From Letharia columbiana (lineage: Eukaryota > Ascomycota > Lecanoromycetes > Lecanorales > Parmeliaceae): a stretch of DNA of 64,000 bases. Of this stretch, positions 25,294-34,433 are shown piece after piece (the first letter of the stretch is position 1; every line of letters starts with the position of its first letter). The translations under genes and the position numbers were made by a program. The DNA lies in assembly GCF_014066305.1 (NCBI RefSeq), contig NW_023501092.1, positions 124,001 to 188,000 on the forward strand. The letters are read 5' to 3'. The notes beneath the pieces are model-generated. The model saw only the letters and a program-made list of their open reading frames with translations. It ran no database searches and was not told where the DNA came from.

Positions 25294-26514
25294 TCACCTG
25301 AAGATGACCCCTGCTCCATCCTCCCTACCAACCTGGTGACATGATGCCCTAGGACCACGTTTAGACAAAGGCAAACCATCATTCCACCTCAAGCCAACCG
25401 GATTCCCGTTGCGTTTTACACAGGCCGGGAAGTGGGATTTGACGTGATCCCTTTTGGCAAAGCCGCCTTTGCAGAGCGGACAGGTTAGATCTAGAGGAGT
25501 GTCGGCGCTAGCGTAGTTTGTGACGTTCTTGGGCAATTCCCCTTGACCTACTCTAGAAGGTATGACAATTCCATTGACTGCATCGAGCCTGTCGTACCTG
25601 GCTTTGGCACGTGTGGATAGTTTGGATGGCCGAGTGGATGAAGAGTGTGATAATTGGGATGCTGAGGCATTGGGTTGGCTGTCTGGCAGGGCGGCTCGAG
25701 AATCTTTTGGCTTTTTCTTGGACTCGCGACGCAACCCTGCCATTCTCCCTGATCGATTGCCTTGTGGTGCTGGTGAATCAGATAAGGACGGTGATGCGTA
25801 ATGTTCGTTTGGGCTGTTGGAGAAGACTGGTGGAGCTTGTTGGATTGGTGGTATAGGGTAAGCTGCGGCGCTGCTGGTGGATTGAAATGCGTAGGGGTGG
25901 TGTTGGGTTTGTGGTGACGGGTAAGTGGCGGCGCTGCTAGTGGATTGGAATTGGTACGGGTAGTATTGGGTTTGTGCTAACGGGTAAAGAGATATACTGC
26001 TGCTCGACTGGTGAGGCTGCTGAGGGTATATCTGTCCATAGTATTGGGACGCTTGCTGATGATGGCTTTGATCTGTCAGGGCCGAGACCGACAGTTGGAA
26101 GGAGTGTTGAGGGTAAGCAACTGCATTATCGGCGAACTGGGACTGTCGCTGGCTGTACTTGTATCCATCGTTAGGGGATGGTTGCTGACGGCCGCGTCCC
26201 TCACAAGCGGACTGTTGCGGAAAGCTACTTTGGTACGGAAGGTAAAGAGCTGGATCTGCGCTCACGTGGGCGCTCGCCTTATAAGCATGCGCATCAGTCG
26301 AAGGTGTATACTGAGGGTAGAATTCCATGCTGTATGGCGAGATTGACGGCAAGGGATCATAGTGCTCGTGCTCGTGCTCGTGCTGGCCCCAAGGCATCAT
26401 GGGTGCCAGCTGGTCTGGATGCCTCCTGCCCAAACGAGGGTTGAAAGCATGTTCCCCTATCTGAGACCATTCTTCTAGCTGTCTGCTTGACATTTCAACT
26501 GTGGTGTGGGTCAT
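25294..26514 (-). CDS. C2HC zinc-finger protein with low-complexity N-terminus
   Basis: Probably a nuclear DNA-binding protein, role unknown. 406 aa from ATG 26514. Residues ~1-250 are rich in Ser, Gln, Tyr and Pro, with an HEHEHEH run (from a GTGCTC-type repeat near 26363) and diverged copies of a TQYYPYQFQSTSSAA unit. A basic Ser-rich segment (KKKPKDSR) follows. Near residue 345 there is one finger, CPLC-x12-H-x3-C, followed by RNGNPVGLRWNDG; this C2HC plus RNGNP tail resembles a finger family seen in dothideomycete genomes. The annotated stop lies inside CAGGTGAGA, a perfect splice donor (25293-25288), so the real protein may continue into an unidentified second exon and the last residues may be intronic. 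Confidence 0.7.
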   Translation of the reverse strand: MTHTTVEMSSRQLEEWSQIGEHAFNPRLGRRHPDQLAPMMPWGQHEHEHEHYDPLPSISPYSMEFYPQYTPSTDAHAYKASAHVSADPALYLPYQSSFPQQSACEGRGRQQPSPNDGYKYSQRQSQFADNAVAYPQHSFQLSVSALTDQSHHQQASQYYGQIYPQQPHQSSSSISLYPLAQTQYYPYQFQSTSSAATYPSPQTQHHPYAFQSTSSAAAYPIPPIQQAPPVFSNSPNEHYASPSLSDSPAPQGNRSGRMAGLRRESKKKPKDSRAALPDSQPNASASQLSHSSSTRPSKLSTRAKARYDRLDAVNGIVIPSRVGQGELPKNVTNYASADTPLDLTCPLCKGGFAKRDHVKSHFPACVKRNGNPVGLRWNDGLPLSKRGPRASCHQVGREDGAGVIFR

Positions 26515-26726
26515 GCAGTGGATGGAAGACGTAGTTGATTGATACGATGCCGATCACAGTGTCAAGTGTCGTTCATCACTTCGAATGTCTCATAGGGCGT
26601 AGCGTGGTTTTGCCACTCAGTGTACACCCAAAGTGACAACGCTGCAAGCCAAGGTACAAACCTGATACCCATCATGCTTCTACATGGGTTCCCCCCCCCC
26701 CCCCACATTCACTGCTACAATGAACT
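26515..26726. other. Intergenic with a C14 homopolymer
   Basis: Upstream region of the zinc-finger gene. A run of 14 C at 26691-26704 is the main feature and is a likely site of length error. Confidence 0.6.
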
Positions 26727-27680
26727 TCACGAGTTCCTCTTCAGCACATCAATGATCCAATCCTTCCCTTCCACACCGTCAGGCAAATGATAGGCGAAAG
26801 CGATTGGAAAGCAATGCATCTGCTCTTTCTCCACATATTCCAGCTGCCTCGCACTTATCTCGGAAAACGCAAAGTATCAGGGGAGAGTATGTCATAGCCG
26901 CCAGTCAAACCATGTACCTTCACGCGTCTTTCGTTGAGGATTGTCGGATCTGCAAGTACAGGGGGAAAGCCTTGGATCTGAGAGATCCCAGGAGTCTGTC
27001 CAAGACTTTGCTGTCTTAATCTCAATAGGTAGACGTAATACAGGATCGTGTCTCTCTACGTCTCGGATCTTCGAATTGGTGAAGCGTCGAGAGATTCACG
27101 ACCGGAGCGATGAGCATCAAATTCGCCGGGCTTTTGATGTCAGCACTGCTCTTCAAGGTCTCCAGCATCACAGCCAAGACGACATTTCTTCCAGAAGGAA
27201 CACCGACGAAAGTGACCATCTCATCTTCCTCACTGCACAAGAGCCTTTTGAACAGCTTTACGAGACGGAGAAATGTCAGAGGAGCAGGACTATGCGGCGC
27301 AAGCGGGGACTAATCAGGCTGATGACGGCACCGGGTATCTTCTCGCTCAATTCCGCAAGGAACTTCCAATGATCGGACGAAGGGGGCATGCAAAAACTAC
27401 CACCAGCAATATAATATACTCGTCGTGTCCGATTTTGGTTATTGCGGTCGACCTCATGGCTTTTTGCGGTCAGGTCGTATATCCATACTTCATCTATTCA
27501 TCGCTCAAAGACATTACATTGAAGGGCTACTGATGCGGGTGGCTTCAATTGAGGAGAACCTGATGGTAAAGGTTTACCGGGCTTGGAGATCAGGAAGCCG
27601 AAGGGACGGATGAGGAGTTGGAGAAGCGCAGTTGGCAGTGAGCGATTATGGTACGTTGAGATTTTGGTGCTTCCGTTCAT
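26727..27680 (-). pseudogene. Alpha/beta-hydrolase (fold 3 type) relic
   Basis: A serine hydrolase of the esterase/steroid-deacetylase type, now dead. Reading the minus strand from about 27680 across frames gives, in order: a RPFGFLISKPGKPLPSG leader, a VYYIAGGSFCMPPSSDHW block (degraded His-Gly-Gly-Gly oxyanion region, His lost), FLAELSEKIPGAVISLISP, EMVTFVGVPSGRNVVLAV (nucleophile elbow Gly-x-Ser-x-Gly lost), LMLIAPVVNLS, IKTAKSWTDSWDLSDPRLSP, VKVHGLTGGYDILSPD (region of the catalytic Asp) and a final CFPIAFAYHLPDGVEGKD segment. At least four frame changes and several stops interrupt it. Order and spacing match a full-length ancestral protein of about 300 aa. The damage is mainly indels rather than CpA transitions. 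It ends 10 bp before the C14 run. Confidence 0.85.
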
Positions 27681-27727
27681 TGCATGGACATTACACTATA
27701 AATGATGAACGATCATGCGGGATTGTT

Positions 27728-27765
27728 AGGTTTAGCAATGTGATTCAAAAGAATGATTCAAAACG
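27728..27765 (+). repeat. Left terminal inverted repeat
   Basis: 33 of 38 positions pair with 29559-29596 in reverse complement, including an unbroken 19-base core TTCAAAAGAATGATTCAAA. Confidence 0.8.
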
Positions 27766-27834
27766 AAAAGGGTAATAATCCAATAGGCTAACCATATAGA
27801 GTAGTTATTAGCCTCGTCGATCACCTATAAATTG

Positions 27835-27865
27835 AATCACTGTTTTATATTATAAAACAGTGATT
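27835..27865. repeat. Perfect 31-bp palindrome
   Basis: AATCACTGTTTTATA, a central T, then its exact reverse complement. It may form a hairpin or cruciform. It lies ~70 bp inside the left TIR. Confidence 0.85.
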
Positions 27866-28150
27866 TAATTGCAAAGTTGCCCTATACGGCGTTAGCGTAA
27901 CTGCTTATTTGGACATATAGCAAAAATAAAGAAATAATCTACCCACCTATCATAATTTTAGATGTCATTATACATACCTCTCGTTCTTACAGTACATAAT
28001 GGCTACGAGCCATTCAGCCAGTCACTCAGTCAGCACTACCTATCCGCCAGCTCACCACTCCACTCGCCAGCCAGCCAGCCAGCCCCCACTACTCAGCCAC
28101 CAGTCTGATATTCTACAAGATATAGAAGGAGCAATGCAGTACGGAGAACA

Positions 28151-28560
28151 TTGCGGAGACAGTCAGCAGCAGCAGTGACACAACAGACCTACTCTCCACG
28201 ATCTCACACCAGCCCGATACTCAGTAAGAGGAGGAACCACTGCAGCAGGCAAATGCGGAGAATATTGCGGAGACAGTCAGCAGCAGCAGTGACACAACAG
28301 GCCTGCTCTCCACGATCTCACACCAATCCACTCAGTCAGCTACTCAGCCAGTCACTCAGCCAATCACTCAACAAGAGAAGGAGCAATGCACTACGGAGAG
28401 AATTGCGGAGACAGTCAGCAACAGCAGTAACACAACAGGCCTGCTCTCCACGGTCTTACAACAATCCATTCAGTCAGCTACTCAGCCAGTCACTCAGTCA
28501 GCCACTCAGCCAGAGCACTCAGTTAAGCAAGAGGAGAAAACATTGCAGCAGGCAAATAAG
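28151..28560 (+). repeat. Tandem repeats of 114-138 bp in a Ser/Thr/Gln-rich frame
   Basis: GCGGAGACAGTCAGCA recurs at 28153, 28267 and 28405, each followed by a CACAACAGxCCTxCTCTCCAC segment and variable numbers of CACTCAG(C/T)CAG units. Confidence 0.8.
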
Positions 28561-28845
28561 GAGAACACTGCGGAGAAACCAAGCGGCAATAAGGCCACCA
28601 TCGTCAAGAACACCGCTCAGCTCTCCAAGATCCCACATCATATGCTCTCTACAATCCCACGTCAAATTGCCACACAGCAAGCGGAGAACGACACTACAAT
28701 TTGGCCTGCTATCTCCGCGTGCCTAGGCAATATCACATTGTGGTACATCACTGCAATGAGCACACAAGAGAAGGATCTACTGCGTCGATCACAGCCAATT
28801 GGACCTCTGCAGACAAGGGTCACCTATCGAACGATGCATATTTGA
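28228..28845 (+). CDS. Ser/Thr/Gln-rich repeat frame inside the TIR element
   Basis: A 206-codon stretch open in one frame after a TAA at 28225-28227; the repeat motif continues in the same frame before that stop (from about 28141), so it looks like a once longer coding sequence. The only ATG inside is at 28543. It reads as repeats of AETVSSSSDTTGLLSTISHQ type with TQSATQPVTQ runs, then a less repetitive C-terminal ~100 residues containing IWPAISACLGNITLWYITAM (possible membrane or amphipathic segment) and ending TYRTMHI. No family was recognised. It may be a remnant of a host gene captured by the element, or chance openness of a repeat. Confidence 0.3.
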   Translation, partial: EEEPLQQANAENIAETVSSSSDTTGLLSTISHQSTQSATQPVTQPITQQEKEQCTTERIAETVSNSSNTTGLLSTVLQQSIQSATQPVTQSATQPEHSVKQEEKTLQQANKENTAEKPSGNKATIVKNTAQLSKIPHHMLSTIPRQIATQQAENDTTIWPAISACLGNITLWYITAMSTQEKDLLRRSQPIGPLQTRVTYRTMHI

Positions 28846-28865
28846 ACGAATTGAAACCGTCCGAT
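28841..28865 (+). repeat. 25-bp motif shared with 4592-4616
   Basis: One mismatch against the copy at 4592; both give LNELKPSD in one frame. Confidence 0.7.
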
Positions 28866-28879
28866 ATCTTGTCTCGACA

Positions 28880-29290
28880 GCCATTTCAGCTATTTAAACT
28901 ATCGCAGACATGGGGATATCCCAGTTATTTCAGCTACTTGGGCTACCGCAGCCGTGGAGATGTCTCAGTGATTTCAGCTATTGGAGCTATGTCGTTCAGT
29001 TGGGGAGGATTTTCATTATTTCAGCTACTTGGGCTCCGAGCCGTGGGGATGTCTCAGTATTTCAGCTATTAGGCTATCGCAGCCACAAGGATTCTCAGCT
29101 ATCGCGCCATGGAAAGTCTCAACTATTCCACCTATTTAGGCTATCGCAGCTATGGAGATGTCTCAGCTATTCCAGCTAGTTGGGCTACCGCAGCCATGGG
29201 GATATTTCAGTTATCCCAGCTATTTGGGCTACCGCAGCCATGGGGATATCTCAGTCATTCTAGTTATTCGAACTACCACAGTCATATCCA
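28880..29290. repeat. ~49-bp minisatellite, about 8 diverged units
   Basis: Repeating GGGCTACCGCAGCCATGGGGATATCTCAG with TTATTTCAGCTATTT spacers. Units vary by substitutions and small deletions and give WGYxSxFSYLGYRS-type peptides in several frames. Confidence 0.8.
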
Positions 29291-29596
29291 GCTAATCAAA
29301 CTCGGTCTGCTCGTACTCCACTGGAAGGACGTATTTATGACGTGGTGTAGTGGCGATCACAGCTCAATAGCCTAGCAATATGACTATGAAGGTCGTCACA
29401 ACGAGGGCCCCATCATTGAAGGAGTTCATGATGTATATATGTGGTGAAAGAAGAAGAATAAGTGAAATTCAAAGAGATTTGTGACTCTTCGGCAAAGGTT
29501 TCGCCGAAGTCCGTGATATTGCCTAATCGGGTTAGCGGTAGAAGGGTAGGGCTGTTCCCGCTTTGAATCATTCTTTTGAAATTCGTTGCTAAACCT

Positions 29597-30882
29597 TTTT
29601 TTTTTTTATTTTTATATCTCGCTTATATTACAATTGCGAAATTTTGGTAAGTTTAATATCTTATAATATTAATATTAAATATTTAAATAATACTTTATAA
29701 GATCTCAAAATTTCAAGTATTTTTAAGTTATTTTAAGTTAATTATAGAACTATCGCGAAATTTCAATTATTTTTAAGTCTCAAAATTTCGGTTAATAATA
29801 ATAATTATGGAAATTTCGATTATCTTTAGATCTCAAATTTTCGAAATTTTTAAATTAATAATAATATTTTAAGATTATTTTAAGTTAATTATAGAACTAT
29901 CGCGAAAATTTCGAATTATCTTTTAAAGTCTCGAAATTTCAGTTAATAATATAGATTATGCGAAAATTTCGAATTATCTTTTAGTCTCGAAATTTTCGAA
30001 ATTTTTAAATTAATAATAGTATTTTTTAAATTATTTTAAGTTAATTATAGATTATCGCGAAATTTTGAATTATCTCTTATATCTTAAAATTTTCAAATTT
30101 TTAAATTAATAATAGAGTTATTACGAAAATTTCAATTAATAATAATAGAATTATTTCGAAAATTTTAAGATAATTATAGAGTTATAACGAAGATTTAAAA
30201 TATTTATAAATTTCGAAAATTTCGAGTTTTTATAAAAATCTCAATTTTCAATTATTTATAAATTTATTATAAAAAATTATATATAATAAAATATAATAAA
30301 TAACTAGTTATTAAATTTATTTAAAAAATAACTTTATAATATTTATAAATTATAGATATTTTTAAAATAGAATATTTTATATAATAGATAATAGTATTTT
30401 ATATAATAAAGAAAAAGCTTTAAATATAGAATAAAAATAAAAGTAGATTTAATTTTATAGTATCTTTATATATATATTAAAATAAAAGAAAATAATAAAT
30501 AAATAAAAATAAAAATAGTAAAATAAGTAAGTATATTAATAAAGAAAGAATTTTATTTTATATATATACTAATATATAAATAGTTATTAATATTTACTTT
30601 GATTTAAATTTTTTTTTAATTATGTTTTTTTATTATTATGTTAATTATTTTAATTTTTTAATTATCGTTGAAATTATGTTAATTATGTTGAATTTTATTT
30701 GTTCATTTGTTCATTGTTGAAATTTTAATTTTTCGATTATCGCTTGTTTTTTAAACTAGTCATGCGGGCATCGATTCTGGGAAAATCTGCCAAACAACAT
30801 CCCTTCTTTCATCAACAACTTTCCAACTCTAGCTTCTTGCATCTCTGTTCTACAATTCTTCAAATCATTGTACACGGCCACG
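29597..30882. repeat. AT-rich DNA with a RIP-like minisatellite, then a gene's 5' flank
   Basis: From about 29630 to 30245 a diverged unit recurs with cores TCGCGAAATTTCAATTAT and TCTCGAAATTTTCGAAATTT (self-complementary CGAAATTTTCG). 30250-30600 is simple AT-rich sequence, and 30600-30760 is T-rich with ATTATGTTAATT repeats. From ~30770 normal sequence forms the upstream region of the gene at 30883. No gene was seen. Confidence 0.65.
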
Positions 30883-31764
30883 ATGTCTAGAGTCACGGCG
30901 TTATGCGTCGGTGATCACCCTGACCCCAATTTCAAGAGAGAAGGACCTTTCCGTTACTTCGACCTCCCCACTGAGGTCCGCGATCAGATCTTGAGGCTGC
31001 TGCTAGTTCGTGAAAATGTTGCACTGGGTAGGGAAAAGTCCATTCGGAATCGTTTTAGCGGTTGGAGTCACGAGAAACCGATGTGGCAACTACTCAGGGT
31101 GAACGGTCAACTGCGGGCTGAAGCTAGAGCTGTCCTCTTCTCACAAAGGAACAATACATTCTATTTTCCAATCGGCGGCACTTTGACAGGTGTTGCGTGG
31201 TGGTATATGTTAGGGCGTCCTTCTCCTCACATCCAGGCTGTTCCGCCCCCAATCAGGAAGCTGGATTGTGCATTTGATATGCGCGACTTTGAAGAGACCA
31301 CTTTCAACATGTTCGAGGGGACGAAACGGGACTACGATGATGAAATGGCTCCTGGGGATGTTCCCTTCGAGCGACTTCCACCATTCGAGCGATTGGATCT
31401 TATACATGACAGCTACCGGTCCAACATGTTGAGAGTATGGCGCGGGATCGCTGAGGCTTTTTGCATGATGAAATTGTACCTGCTCCGACTAGACGTCAGC
31501 AAAGCCCATTGCCCTCTCGGATGCTGCCGACTCGTAGAAGAAGCTGTGGGGTTCGTGAAAGACTTTCGCCATCGTCGAAGGCCATACCCCAAGCGGATCG
31601 AAATACTAGGGGCGTTGGATCATGAGAAGGGAAGTCTGAAGAAGTTCATCGAGGATCGTAATCTCATACCAAAAGATCGCTATTTCTTCGTTGACACACC
31701 GGGCTGCAAATGCCGCGTAAGTTCGCGAAACTTGAGTGCGCGGATGTCTCTAGCTGACAAGTAG
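30883..31764 (+). CDS. F-box-like domain protein
   Basis: 293 aa, single exon, from ATG 30883 (MSRVTALC). It has the layout common in dothideomycete accessory genomes: a short leader, then an F-box-like helical motif FRYFDLPTEVRDQILRLLL (residues ~23-41), WQLLRVNGQLRAEARAVLF about 35 residues later, and a divergent body with two Cys/His spots (AHCPLGCCR, TPGCKC). Proteins of this type may act as substrate adaptors of SCF ubiquitin ligases, but most are uncharacterised. The frame is intact and codon use looks normal despite the RIP-like DNA upstream. It stands alone between the decayed minisatellite and the relic at 32.5 kb. Confidence 0.7.
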   Translation: MSRVTALCVGDHPDPNFKREGPFRYFDLPTEVRDQILRLLLVRENVALGREKSIRNRFSGWSHEKPMWQLLRVNGQLRAEARAVLFSQRNNTFYFPIGGTLTGVAWWYMLGRPSPHIQAVPPPIRKLDCAFDMRDFEETTFNMFEGTKRDYDDEMAPGDVPFERLPPFERLDLIHDSYRSNMLRVWRGIAEAFCMMKLYLLRLDVSKAHCPLGCCRLVEEAVGFVKDFRHRRRPYPKRIEILGALDHEKGSLKKFIEDRNLIPKDRYFFVDTPGCKCRVSSRNLSARMSLADK

Positions 31765-32489
31765 GACCATCCAGACGGATCCTGAAACTTGCTGTAACGC
31801 TTGAAATACCTTGGTAACAACAATATCATCAGTCGCATGGTCTACCTATGTCAATGGCCCAGGTGGTGATAGATGGAGATGAGAGATTGTTGAAGATTGC
31901 TTGGGCGATGAACCGTGTTCAGCCATGCATCAAGAGGGGAGGCATCGACGAGCTGTGACTGTCAGGATGTTGAAATAGTGCGTTGACTCAGGTCTCTGAG
32001 TTTGTTGATGGTGGCGACAAGGTAAGAAAGCAGGGATCTCAGCTTGTCGACAAACGACGCAAGCAATAAGAACAACCGCCACGGAATCCTGTGTACGCAT
32101 CCGGGGCTATCTATGTATTTGATCCGTGCACGTGTTTCTGTTCAGTCAAGGGGAATCACCTTTACCTTGGAGAAGATTCTATTGTTCTGCCTAAGGCTGC
32201 TATATAGGTTTCTATCTACTTATAAATCGCCCAAAATTGAAAAACTGAAATACAGCAATGCGGGGCTTGGGTATCGCTGAATTGAAGGCGCTGATGGGAA
32301 ATGGAGCTCTGACAAACAAAGACAGGCAGCAGATATCTCGTACAATGCAGTACTGTCAGGTAGATCGGTACTAGATGTCAAGATGCTTGAATGGATGAAT
32401 ACGTAACAATGAGCCTCCCTCTCAACGCGAAGGATCGGTAGATAAGAAGGTCTGAAGTCTCCCGTGCATGTTGTATGAGTGTCTTCGAT
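31765..32489. other. Intergenic, 0.7 kb
   Basis: One 78-codon frame (from 32044) resembles nothing known. Nothing else seen. Confidence 0.5.
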
Positions 32490-34433
32490 CTAGGGGCGGC
32501 GATATACTCTCCTTGGCCGGAGTTCCCGCCTTAGAGGAGAAGGTTCTCTCCTAGTGGCTTTTCCAGGAGCAATGGTGACGATTTTGGGCTTTAGCAGATG
32601 TCGTCTCCGAGGCGCTCCGGACTCTTCTTCTTCTGACGAACTGGTTGGGTCGGAGTCGCTGGAAACTGGGGCTTTCCTTCGTCGGGTCCTTGGCGCTGGA
32701 GATGGATCTCTTCTGGCGACTCTTTTGGGCGCAGCGGAGACGATTTTTGGTTTCAGTAGCTTTCCTTTGGACCGTAATCTTGAAGACACTCTGGTCATTG
32801 CCGTCATCGCTATCCTCTTCTGAAGAATTGTGAGAGTCAGAATCGCTAGACTCGCCAGACTCGACGATGGGTGCCTGGCAGGAAAGCGGCCTGCGGGTCG
32901 ATGTAGATATACTTGTAGGCGGTGGGGGACTGACAATTCCGTTCCTGCGATTGCGCCTCGTTGATGGAATTGTACTCTATACTCGTGGGCCTTGTCACCC
33001 ACGTTTCTAAAGCGCGTTTCGACACCTTCGCGGAAAGACTGCAGGGTGAATCAGTTAAGTTGAAGGCCTTGATTCGGGTCATATGCGTGTGCGGAAGGGT
33101 TCCGGGTCCTCCTTGGGTTGTGTCATATGATGGGTATACAGTCTTGAGATTCCCCTTCCACTGTAGGTATATCGCACTAGCGGTGCGTAAGCTTTGTCGT
33201 CGTAAGCCTCTTCTCTCCTCCTAGAGATTTGAAGACGCTGTGCACGGCTCGAGCGCCTAAGGCCCCATCGATGACATGCTTGTCGCTTAGCTACAATAAA
33301 GGAACCGTCGGGCCCTTTGGCTTCAGCAAAGTAAGTGGGCAAGAAAGGGCCTTTCTTTGCGCTTTGATGGGACTATGGCTTTGTCTAGCAGTCTTTTCGA
33401 AGGGTTCGGTTACCCGGCCCTGCAAGATTCTCCTTGGTACTAGTCAGGCTGTGGAACGACGATCTTTTCGGTGATGTAATCGAGGTTTCCGAAGTGGGTA
33501 CATTCTGACCAGATGCATATTTCGACTTTCCCACGATCTTGGGGAATACATTGCTCATGACCTCGATCTTCGTCCTGCGCATCTCTAGCGGCTTCTCTGA
33601 ACGATTTGTAATGACCTATCGGAGCTGCGGGAAGGTGAAAGTGCTGGCCGAGGCTGTATCAGTACTTCCTCCCAATCCTGGTGATTTACAGCTCTGTGTC
33701 CTCGGTTACCGTAGGAAAGACGTTGTTGTCAATAAGATGCTGCTCGAAATTTGCCGTCGTAGGCTGAGGACCTCTTTTCCTTCTCTCCTGTTTTTGACGG
33801 GGACTTCGGTCCTGGCTTCGGCTTTGCCCTTCCGCCATTTCGTGGCATTGGGTCTGGCGTAGATGAGACTCCCTCAGGGTTTCGATGCTAAAATGTACTG
33901 ATCAGTGCAAGACTATTTCGATAGGAGGAAGAGGACAAACTCTTCTGATGTCGGAGAGATCAGGACCACCGTGCCGCGCAAAACGAGTGATGCCGGTAGG
34001 GAGCTGCTTGCGGTTGACTAGTACTCTCCCTGTTTGGATTTTTGGCCTTGAAACGTAGCAAGAGCGTTTCGTCGATTCAATTCACGTAAAGCATTAGATG
34101 TCAAGCCGCAATTGGGATAGCGAATCCCAGTATGAACGTTCAGCCCTGTCCCAGGTTGACCAAGAGCAGTCGGTCGAGGAGTGGGTAGAAGAATTGGAAG
34201 AAGGATAGCTCGAGACCCTTTGCCTTTTTGCCTGAGGATTCGAATGATTGGACCTGGTTCTGAATGAGTACTCGTGGTTCTCAGATGAAAGGGACCGGGT
34301 GTTTCCGCTTTCGCCCTGTAGGTGGAGGTTGGGAGTCAGGTGCAACTGTAATCCTTGGCGAAGATGAATCGCAAGGCCAAGTTTCTTGATTTGAGTGAGC
34401 TCCGACCTTTCGATTATGCTGCAGATCTGCCAT
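32490..34433 (-). pseudogene. Decayed DUF7924-like gene, copy A
   Basis: Function unknown; the family is abundant in fungal accessory regions. Read on the minus strand from ATG 34433: a leader ending TGRKRK then a stop, WDRAERSYWDSLSQLRL, an ARHGGPDLSDIR block, NHQDWEEVLIQPRPALSPSRSS, then FAEAKGPDGSFIVAKRQAC, LYTHHMTQP and a C-terminal KAHEYRVQF, in at least three frames with many stops and indels. The same blocks occur in order in copy B at 58283-59734. An extra C-terminal basic tail (32490-32810) has two LLKPKIV-x-APxK units and an acidic SSSEEEE run and is open for 170 codons. No intron explains the frame changes. Clearly non-functional. Confidence 0.8.

Larger units (their letters stand above)
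27728..29596. mobile_element. Putative non-autonomous TIR element (~1.87 kb)
   Basis: Terminal inverted repeats of 38 bp with five mismatches bound it: 27728-27765 and 29559-29596, both running AGGTTTAGCAA...TTCAAAAGAATGATTCAAA. Inside are a perfect short palindrome, a Ser/Thr/Gln-rich tandem-repeat frame and a ~49-bp minisatellite. No transposase motif was seen, so mobilisation in trans is inferred. A target-site duplication is not clear: the right end abuts a T run. It could be a fossil foldback repeat. It is not RIP-saturated, unlike the retrotransposons. Confidence 0.65.

Noticed and set aside
33079..33342. Separate small gene for the LYTHHMTQP-containing ORF
   Set aside because: It is one surviving frame of the decayed DUF7924-like copy A; matching blocks lie on both sides in other frames.
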